A DNA stretch of 64,000 bases from Distichodus sexfasciatus (taxonomy: Eukaryota; Chordata; Actinopteri; Characiformes; Distichodontidae): NCBI GenBank assembly GCA_032718565.1, contig JAVGVS010000453.1, forward strand, positions 1 to 64,000, given 5' to 3'. A model generated the notes under the pieces. That model was not told the origin of the DNA. It saw only the letters and a program-made list of their open reading frames with translations, and ran no database searches. Shown here in pieces: positions 1-8,300 of this stretch; positions within the stretch are counted from its first letter, which is position 1; the number at the start of each line of letters is the position of its first letter. A program made the position numbers and the translations under genes.

Positions 1-23
1 TTATTATTATTATTATCATTTTC

Positions 24-540
24 TTCTACAAAATGGATTGTGCAGCTTGAACTGTATGTTGCAGAAAGCTGAAATTTTCAGGGTAAGTAGGAATGGTGTA
101 CATCTCGCCATTTGCTAAAAGTCATAGCGATCAGCCCGTAATTGGCGCTATAGCAGGACAAAAGGGTTAGCACTGGCCTTCAGGAATGTGTGTATGTGTG
201 TAGAACAACAAAGTTAAATAATATCAGGTGAAATCACATCACAACATTAATCATATCAAGACCTAAGGAGTTAGAACGTAAAAAGTATTTGAAAAAGTGA
301 TAAAGAAACTTCTATCAGTGTTCATATAAGAGACATCACAGTGTGTTCTGTGCATCAGTCAGTGAAACGCACTGCATACGTTTCTGCAGCATTCCGTAGT
401 GAGGTCAACACAATTTTTCCTTTCTCAATTTACCAACCGATTGCTGTGATTGTTGGCCTATGGCGAGTTTCACACCTTTCCTACGTTTACGTTTTCCGGC
501 CTTCTACGACTTAAGGTTCAAGCTGCACAATGTGTTAGAA
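24..540. mobile_element. MITE-like element with about 85-bp terminal inverted repeats
   Basis: The left arm (about 24-112) and the reverse complement of the right arm (about 459-540) share several blocks, including TGTGCAGCTTGAAC and GGTGTRMAWCTCGCCAT. Both ends abut TTA/GAA-type simple repeats. The roughly 350-base interior has no ORF worth noting. This is a non-autonomous DNA-transposon shape. The superfamily is not assigned because no clean target-site duplication is visible. Confidence 0.55.
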
Positions 541-1102
541 GAAGAAGAAGAAGCAGGAGTAGGAGGAGGATTACGAGAGGGGTCCATAAGTATTTCATGC
601 TTGGACCCCTAATTAAACAAATAATCCAGGAACACAATTTTCGTTTTTTATTAAAAAAATACATGATGCTGTACTGTAACATATAGAGGAATTTCACAAA
701 AGACATAAAAAACTTGGCTATAAATTATTCATAAGGGGAAAAAATACAAATAGAAAATGTAAACATGATTTTTTTTTCAGCTTGCCATGCTGTTTTTGTC
801 TAAACTTGATAGAGATTTGGACCACTATGGTCTAGTCGGCTTTGTTTGGATTACGCATCCAACGTTCAGTGCATTCAAAATGATTTCCTCGTTTAACTCG
901 GCACCTTCCGCCACATTAGGTACCAAACCTCTTTTTATCTGTCGTTTTTTCCAACTAACCCGTCCTATATATGACCGTCTACTGTATATATGGACTGATT
1001 ACGTTCCCATTTCTCCCTTTTTTTGTCTGGAGCAGGACTTGATTTGTGCACAGCCTCCCTTTCCAAACAAGACGAAGCAGTTCAGAGTTTGGCGTTGCTC
1101 AC
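541..1102 (-). other. probable 3' UTR and downstream flank of the TAF1D-like gene
   Basis: The stretch follows the TGA of the minus-strand gene. It is AT-rich and lacks coding features. TTTATT near 646-652 reads AATAAA on the minus strand and could be the polyadenylation signal, giving a 3' UTR of about 450 bases. The 787-1167 plus-strand ORF has no recognisable composition and overlaps the end of the real gene. Confidence 0.4.
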
Positions 1103-4100
1103 TCAAGACCCACCTTCACCATAAAACTGCTTGTCAACTCTTTTTTTCTTACTTTTCCTCTTCTTGATTAGCGTCAACCCATCAAACGCAGGAGAACAGA
1201 AAGCAACCTCCTGACGGACTTCAGCGTCCATTTGCGGGTTTGGAGGATCTGTTTCTGGCGGATTCCCACGTCCGTTAGTTGGAAATGGAGTCTCTCTTTC
1301 CTCCTCCTCCTGCATCATTTCACGGTGACGGGATTTTGATCTCTTCTTTTTCTCAAAAACCACCTCCGTGGCTTCCAGACCTGGATTTAGAACTGCTTTC
1401 ATGGCGTCAATATCTTGTTCTTCAGCTTCTTCCCTCGTCTTCTTTTTCTTCTTCTTCTTTCGTGGAACTAATTCACCTTCAAGACGGTTTGATTCGTTTT
1501 GGACAGTGGTTGTTAAATCCGAATGCAGTTCTTGCTGTTCTCCCTCAGCATCCTCCAGAAATGAGGTTTGAGTCTTTGGATCGATCTTGTCATACTCATG
1601 GTCGATGTTGTTAGAAGTCAAAGTTGATGGTTCGCTTTCCACCTCTTTTCTTTTCTTTTTCTTCTTTTTCTTTTGAGATGTTACCTCAAGCAGATCATGA
1701 GGACGGTGACCAGCCTCACCACTGTCAAATCGCAGATGGGTTTTCGTTGTCAAGTTTGAGGGACCAAAACTTGGCTGGTCTTCAAATCCATCAGATATGG
1801 GCAACTTTGCTGAAGCTGGACCTAGGTCCTCTTCCTGTCTTGCTTCAGGGTGACGAGATTCCGACCTCTTTTTCTTCTTTTTCCTTACTTTTTCCTCTAA
1901 ATCCACCTCAGCACAGTCCCCACATGCCTGGACATTTTCAGCGTCACGCTCAACCTCATCTTCTTGTTCTTGAACAACTTCCACTCTCCTCTTTTTCTTC
2001 TTCTTCTTTGTCGCTTCTTCGTCTTTCTGTCGAGCATTAAATACAACCACTGACTCTGTCTCTTCCCGTGCCGCTTCAAGCTCACAAGATCTCTTTTTCT
2101 TCACGTCTTTCTCTAAATCCACCTCAGTAGCTTCCAGAGCATATCCTTGTTCGTGAACAGCTTCTGCTCTTGCCGTCTTCTTCTTCTTTTGTGTCACTAC
2201 TTGGTCTTTCTGTAGACTTGAATCGTTCTCCATGTTTGCTTCAAGGTCTCGTTCTTCACAAACCTCTTTTCTCCTCTTTGTCTTCTTCTTCTTCTGCAAG
2301 ATCAGTTCATCTTTCTGTAGAACAAGACTTGATTCGTTCTCCATGTCGGCTTCTAGGTCTTGTTCTTGGACAACCTCTTTTCTCTTCTTGGTCTTCTTTT
2401 GTGAGATCAGTTCATGTTCCTGTAGAACAAGACTTGAATCGTTCTCCGGTTTTGCTTTTAGGTCTCGTTCTTCAACAACCTCTTTTCTCCTCTTTGTTGT
2501 CTTCTTTTGTGAGATCAGTTCATTTTCCTGTAAAACAAGACTTGAATCATTCTCCATGTGTCCTTGCAGGTCTTGTTCTTGGACATCCTCTTTTTTGCTC
2601 TTCATCTTCTTCTTCTGCAAGATCAGTTCATCTTCCTGTAGACCAAGACTTGAATTGTTCTCCACATGTGCTTCTAGGTCTTGTTCTTGGACAACCTCTT
2701 TTCTCTTCTTGGTCTTCTTTTTCTTTTGTGAGATCAGCTCCTCTTCCTGTACCACAAGACTTGAATCGTTCTCCATGTTTGCTTTTAGGTCTTGTTCTTG
2801 GACAACCTCTTTTTTCCTCTTCATCTTCTTCTTCTGCAAGATCAGTTCATCTTCCTGTAGACCAAGACTTGAATTGTTCTCCACATGTGCTTCTAGGTCT
2901 TGTTCTTGGACAACCTCTTTTCTCTTCTTGGACTTCTTTTTCTTTTGTGAGATCAGTTCATATTCCTGTAGCACAAGACTTGAATCATTCTCCGTGTTTG
3001 CTTTTAGGTCTCGTTCTTCAACAACCTCTTTTCTCCTCTTCTTCTGCAAGATCTGTTCATCTTCCTGTAGAACATGATTTGAATGGTTCTCCTCGTTTGC
3101 TTCTAGGTCTTCTTCCTGGACAACCTCTTTTCTCCTCTTGGTCTTCTTTTGTGAGATAAGTTCAACTTCCTGTATAACAAGACTTGAATTGTTTTCCGTG
3201 TTTGCTTTTAGGTCTCGTTCTTCAACAACCTCTTTTCTCCTCTTCTTCTTCTCCTTCTGCAAGATCTGTTCATCTTCCTGTAGAACATGATTTGAACGGT
3301 TCTCCTCGTTTGATTCTAGGTCTCGTTCTTCAACAACCTCTTTTCTCCTCTTTGTCTTCTTTTGTGAGATCAGTTCATCTTCCTGTAGAACAAGACTTGA
3401 ATTGTTCTCCACGTTTGCTTCAAGCTCTTGTTCCTGAACAACCTCTTTTCTCCTCTTTGTCTTCTTCTTTTGTGAGATCAGTTCATCTTCCTGTAGAACA
3501 AGACTTGAGTCGTTCTCCACTTGTGCTTCTAGGTCTCGTTCTTCAACCTCATTTCTCCTCTTTCTGTTTTCTTGTGGGATCAGTTCTCCTTCATGTAAAC
3601 CAAGACTTGCTTCCCTTTCCACATTTGCTTCTAGATTTTGTTTTTCTCTGTCAGCACGTTCTACAATTAACTTTTTGCTCTTTTTCTTTGACGGCACTGT
3701 TTCAGGAGTTACAAAGCCTGGTCCACGCTCATCATCACACCTTGCAGTTATGACACTGTCATCTGTGTCAGTCAAGTCCCTTTTTCGTGCTTTCTTCTTC
3801 GTTCTTCTTGGAGGTTCAGAACCATCCAGTTGGACACACTTCTCTGCAGTAACTGCCTGATGATTGTGGCTGGAGTTTAAAAAACCACCTTGATCAAATC
3901 CATCATCCACCATCACCAAACCTTCAGAAACTGGACTGGGAACAGTTTCTTTCCCACAAGCCCCTTGATTATCCTGAGGCTCAGACATAACGTTCATGTT
4001 TCTTTTCTTCTGTTTCTTTGCTTGAACTTTACCTGTGTCTTCAGGGCAGGGTGCTTCTGAGTCCAGAACTCTGTCTGGCGATGAACAAGTTTCTGCAGAA

Positions 4101-5386
4101 ACACCATTATCCAGAAACTCATCAACAGGTTTCTCTGAAGCTCTAGAACGGACATCTTTGAGGTTTTTGGCCAAATGTTCAGACCTTACTTTACTTTCCT
4201 TTTCCATTGTTGGATCAGACCTTCCAGAAGCAGGTTGCAACACCAGAGGAAGCTGATTTCTCCTACTTTTCTTCCGTTTCAGAAGATTCAATCCCTCACA
4301 GTTAAACAACTGGATGTCTTCGCTTTGTAAGGAGATCTGAGCTTTCTCTTCAGACGTGACTGGCTTTATAGGACTTCTTCCGGCGTCCATGCTGGGTCTT
4401 GACTCCCCGTCGGCCCCTTGAAGCCTTTCGCTGTCGTTACTTTCTTGGAACCCGACCGCCTCGCTTTGTTTCTCCGGACCTGCTACGTCACCTTCTTCAG
4501 ATGATTTCAAGAGATCACGATTGGAGAATTCATTACTGTCAGTCTGAGTTCCGTTCTCCACCTCTGTAATTTCGTCCGTCACTTTCTGTGTTGCTATACT
4601 AATATTCTCCCCTTGAGAAAGTATTGAAGGGGAAGGCGGGGACACGTAAGACGGACTCTCCGGCTGTAGAAAAAGATCTTGTGAGCCGATGTCGCCACCA
4701 CTGCCGCCTTCTTCTTCGAGTGCCGAGTTCCAGTGATCTCGGAGAGAGACCTTCGCCGAGCACTGCTGGTCGTCGCCACAATTTCTCTCGTCCGACCTGT
4801 CAACCAAGATGTCGGGAGTTAGCGATTCGTCCGTCTCTTCTCTGGGCTCAGGTCTCTGCGTCTCCTCAATCACGGACAAATGATTTTCTTCATCATCATG
4901 ATTTGCTGCCAACGATTTCTCACCAGCGACTCGGCCTAAGAAAGTTGTGCCGTGAAGCAGATCTAGAGACTGGGTGCACGTGGCTAAAACTTCTGGCTGT
5001 GTCTCTCGGCGCTCCTCCTCTTCCGAAAACAGGCTGTTTTTAACGACTGGGGATTCGGGACGAAAGGGGAGAGTGGCGATTTCAAATCCGTTTGATTGAT
5101 TCGCTTTTATATTTCTGTCATTCTCTGACGTGTTCGGGTCGCGTGCCGCCTCCACGGGCTCCCGGCTCTCGTTTAGAGCTCCAGCTTTTTTAGGGGTTCT
5201 CTGTTTCTTCTTCCGTTTAGTCTTTACTTTTCCTTTCTTCAATCTCGTCTTCTTTTCCTTTTCCAGATCTGGCTTGTCTTTCTCCCTGCTGGGTTTTCTG
5301 GGGGACTTGCTCACTTTCTCCTTCCACTTGGTAAGCCACGGCTGCTTGTTCTTTTTGTTGGCTTGTAAGATAAAACAGTCCATGTC
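1103..5386 (-). CDS. last exon: 1,427 codons, Lys/Glu-rich with tandem 36-residue repeats
   Basis: The exon begins after a polypyrimidine acceptor (CTTTTTTCCGCAG at 5387-5399) with GAC ATG GAC and is open to TGA at 1103-1105. The N-terminal 80 residues are strongly basic (KKNKQPWLTKWKEK, then many K/R). Residues about 90-560 are Ser/Glu-rich and look disordered. Residues about 560-1080 are tandem repeats of about 36 residues of the type KRRKEVVQEQDLEANVEN followed by SSLVLQEDELISQKKK. The remaining roughly 345 residues are degenerate repeats with K-runs. No folded domain, zinc finger or Myb domain is visible. Composition suggests a disordered nuclear/nucleolar protein with many NLS-like clusters and possible coiled-coil segments. 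An open frame of this length with constant repeat phase strongly argues for real coding. Function is inferred only. Confidence 0.85.
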   Translation of the reverse strand, partial: DMDCFILQANKKNKQPWLTKWKEKVSKSPRKPSREKDKPDLEKEKKTRLKKGKVKTKRKKKQRTPKKAGALNESREPVEAARDPNTSENDRNIKANQSNGFEIATLPFRPESPVVKNSLFSEEEERRETQPEVLATCTQSLDLLHGTTFLGRVAGEKSLAANHDDEENHLSVIEETQRPEPREETDESLTPDILVDRSDERNCGDDQQCSAKVSLRDHWNSALEEEGGSGGDIGSQDLFLQPESPSYVSPPSPSILSQGENISIATQKVTDEITEVENGTQTDSNEFSNRDLLKSSEEGDVAGPEKQSEAVGFQESNDSERLQGADGESRPSMDAGRSPIKPVTSEEKAQISLQSEDIQLFNCEGLNLLKRKKSRRNQLPLVLQPASGRSDPTMEKESKVRSEHLAKNLKDVRSRASEKPVDEFLDNGVSAETCSSPDRVLDSEAPCPEDTGKVQAKKQKKRNMNVMSEPQDNQGACGKETVPSPVSEGLVMVDDGFDQGGFLNSSHNHQAVTAEKCVQLDGSEPPRRTKKKARKRDLTDTDDSVITARCDDERGPGFVTPETVPSKKKSKKLIVERADREKQNLEANVEREASLGLHEGELIPQENRKRRNEVEERDLEAQVENDSSLVLQEDELISQKKKTKRRKEVVQEQELEANVENNSSLVLQEDELISQKKTKRRKEVVEERDLESNEENRSNHVLQEDEQILQKEKKKRRKEVVEERDLKANTENNSSLVIQEVELISQKKTKRRKEVVQEEDLEANEENHSNHVLQEDEQILQKKRRKEVVEERDLKANTENDSSLVLQEYELISQKKKKSKKRKEVVQEQDLEAHVENNSSLGLQEDELILQKKKMKRKKEVVQEQDLKANMENDSSLVVQEEELISQKKKKTKKRKEVVQEQDLEAHVENNSSLGLQEDELILQKKKMKSKKEDVQEQDLQGHMENDSSLVLQENELISQKKTTKRRKEVVEERDLKAKPENDSSLVLQEHELISQKKTKKRKEVVQEQDLEADMENESSLVLQKDELILQKKKKTKRRKEVCEERDLEANMENDSSLQKDQVVTQKKKKTARAEAVHEQGYALEATEVDLEKDVKKKRSCELEAAREETESVVVFNARQKDEEATKKKKKKRRVEVVQEQEDEVERDAENVQACGDCAEVDLEEKVRKKKKKRSESRHPEARQEEDLGPASAKLPISDGFEDQPSFGPSNLTTKTHLRFDSGEAGHRPHDLLEVTSQKKKKKKKRKEVESEPSTLTSNNIDHEYDKIDPKTQTSFLEDAEGEQQELHSDLTTTVQNESNRLEGELVPRKKKKKKKTREEAEEQDIDAMKAVLNPGLEATEVVFEKKKRSKSRHREMMQEEEERETPFPTNGRGNPPETDPPNPQMDAEVRQEVAFCSPAFDGLTLIKKRKSKKKRVDKQFYGEGGS

Positions 5387-8300
5387 CTGCGGAAAAAAGA
5401 CGGACCACTTTTAGAAACAGAAAGAAAAGGGTGTCTGTAGGGCTGTGTGATGTCACAAAAATCTTGCATCTGTGCACACTAAACTCCGTGTACACACTAG
5501 TGTTGGAGGACTCGAGACCAGTTTTTGAAAGTATTTGTACTCGGTCTTGTCATGGACTCGGACAAAGAGGACTCTGGATTTTATTACGAGTCCAGCCGAG
5601 ACCGCAACTCTTTGAGACCGACGCAGGATTTTTGCGTTGTTTATTAATTAGTGGTTTAATAACTCAGAATCCCTTTAACTTACAGAAACCACACACACAC
5701 AGTCAGAATCACAAGACTTGCAACTTACCGGACGTTATATTCATTCCTCTGTACGTGAAATTATTTCAGAGTAATTCCGTGCACAAAAACTGAAGTAATT
5801 ACGTAAAAAGGCTTTAATTACATTATTCGTGATGTAAACACTTGCATTAGTGCTCGCGACTCTCATATGGAACGCCATCATGCGCAAAAATGTTGTTCAC
5901 TTCCAGAAAGGCCAAAAGCAGCTCATTTTATAGGCCAAAATGAATCCAAATCGGCTCAAAATTACCCCAAACTTAAGCATTTCTTCATTTTCAATTTATC
6001 AGAAAATTTTATAATATTAGAGAGCAACCACTAGGAAAAAATATATTTTAAAAAATGTATTATTTGTCATCAAATAATTTGATTCTGTATCCAGATAGAT
6101 ACCAAATGGATAAAGAAGTGTTGACTTCTGACAGAAGTGTTGACGCCTGACACTAACCTACGTTCCGTACAGTAGATCTGAGCGCGAGTGTTGAGCAGGG
6201 ACAGACACCAGATTTCTCTTGTGAAAGTTCCACTCCACCCTCAAAATTAAAGCACAAATATAAACATAGTTTTCTCTGTGCCTGCATCCACGCGTAATTG
6301 CACATTATCTCAACTGCTTAATCCGTTTAATTCGGGGTGACAGGGACCTGGAATCTAGGGCTGCAACAACCGACTATTTTTGTAATCGAGTAATCTATCG
6401 ATTATTTTATCGATTAATCGAGTAATCGGATAAAAAAAAAAGTAAATGAAAATGACAATACATTTGTTATTAGGCTTATTCTACTATGAGTAGAAGTTAA
6501 GTCAAATACGCTTTATGTTGTTGTATTCAATTGAAAATGAAGAAACATGAAGTTCAAGGGTAATTTTGAATCAATTTGGCCAATAAAATGAGTTGCTTTT
6601 GGCCTTTCTGGAAGAGAACTGCATTTCCCACAATCCCCTGCGCACGCCTCGGAGCCGCGTCACAATAAAGGGTTCAGCGCGTTCCGGAATGAACTATGAA
6701 AAAAATTGATGGGAAAATCTTAATAAATGGCTGTATTGTGAGTAGAACGCTGGTTGTTGTGGTTATTTATCAGCTAAATTACGCGTTTTGTCTGTAATAA
6801 AGGGGATGTTTTGACGGAAATGGAGCGTTTTAGCGAGTAATGACGCTTACAAACAGCGTGCGTGTTTACATCGCAAAAAATGTCATTTATGCGTTTTCAT
6901 GAATTTACTTCTGTTTTTGTGCACGGAACATCTCACAAATACGTTCACATACAGAGGGATCTATTCTCGTCTTGATCACGCCACTGAAAATATTGTGCGT
7001 CATTAATAAGCGTCTGTGTGAAACGCAAGCAGCGTATGCTGTAGCCATTTAAATGACTTAAACGAAGCTTCGATTCTAGAAAAATTGCCTCGACCATTTT
7101 TTGTGATAGAATTATTCGAATAATCGTTTCAGCTCTACTGGAATCCTTTTCTGGGGACTGTGGGCACAAAGCGGGGATTAACCCTCGGGTGGGCTCCGAC
7201 AGGCACACCGCAGGCACACACACTCCCACAAAAACGCATCTATGGGGGTCACCAAAAGCCCAATTCTCTTTGCAATACACACCACTACTCGGACATCATC
7301 CTGGTCATCTCTGAAGTCACTGTGGTCGTCTTCCTCAGTCATGTCTTCCTCCAGCCTGGAAAAGATAAACAAGTAGGTTAAGTCCTGGTACGGAATCGGG
7401 CATCTGGCACAGCGGACATTAAAACTGAAGGAATCATATACAAATGTTGCCGACTGCGTTAGAAATATCAGAGATGTGTAGAGATAAGCGTCGTGGCCGC
7501 AAGGGGAAATCACAGTGTCTCTCGATAGCTTCCAGAAGTAAGTAAATACTAGGGATGCAACAGTTTTTGGTATTTTTCCGAGCTGTTCAGTTCCCCCTGT
7601 TTGGTTCGTAAATTTTTAAAACGTGGATTGTGCACGCATTCTCAGGGATTAACGTTCTCCGTCGCTAGGACGGATTTCTGCATATTGGACTCTAGCCGTG
7701 AGGTAAATCCATCAATCGAACCCATTTGAGATAAAAGAAGATCCATGAGAATTAAAATGCGAAAAACTGCGTAAACTGCGTAAACACTCGTGCGGTGTGT
7801 TTGAGCGCTCGCTGCTCTCGCTAAAACGCTACAGTTCTGTCAAATCTTCCCTTTATTACACACTAAACCCATATTGTGGCCGGAAAATAACATCAACCAG
7901 CGCATTAGTGTGACGCGGCTCCGAGTGGTGCACGGTGGGATTGTGGGAAATGTAGTTCTCCCCCAGAAATGCCAAAAGCAGCTCATTTTATAGGCTGAAA
8001 GGAGTCCAAATCGGTTCAAAAATTCCCCGAAACTTTATTATTCTATATTCTGATGGAACTGGAAAAAAATCTTCTGCAGAAATGCTAACGCTGTGGTTAG
8101 TTATCCGCTAAAATATGAGTTTAGTCTGTAATGAAGGGGGAGATCTGACTGAACTGTAGCATTTTAGCGACTAATGGCGCTCACAAACAGCGCGTTTACA
8201 TCCTGAAAAATGTTATTTATGCGTTTTTACGCATTTACTTCTGTTTTTGTGCGCAGAGTATCTCACAAATACTTTCACATACAGAGGGATCAGGTCTTGC

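Larger units (their letters stand above)
5387..7288 (-). other. intron 4 of the TAF1D-like gene (model)
   Basis: Bounded by the weak donor GTAGTG at 7288-7283 and the strong acceptor at 5387. It holds a composite dispersed repeat (about 5500-6000) and a complete hAT-like MITE (6356-7137). No other exon is visible. Confidence 0.5.

Noticed and set aside
2170..3753. Long plus-strand ORFs (329, 281 and 189 codons) opposite the repeat exon
   Set aside because: They are mirror frames of the tandem repeat in the minus-strand gene, low in complexity, with no splice or promoter context.
1103..5386. Identification of the lysine-rich exon as TTF1 or KNOP1
   Set aside because: The K-run repeats look similar in style, but no Myb domain (TTF1) and no C-terminal KNOP1 block is present, and synteny points elsewhere.
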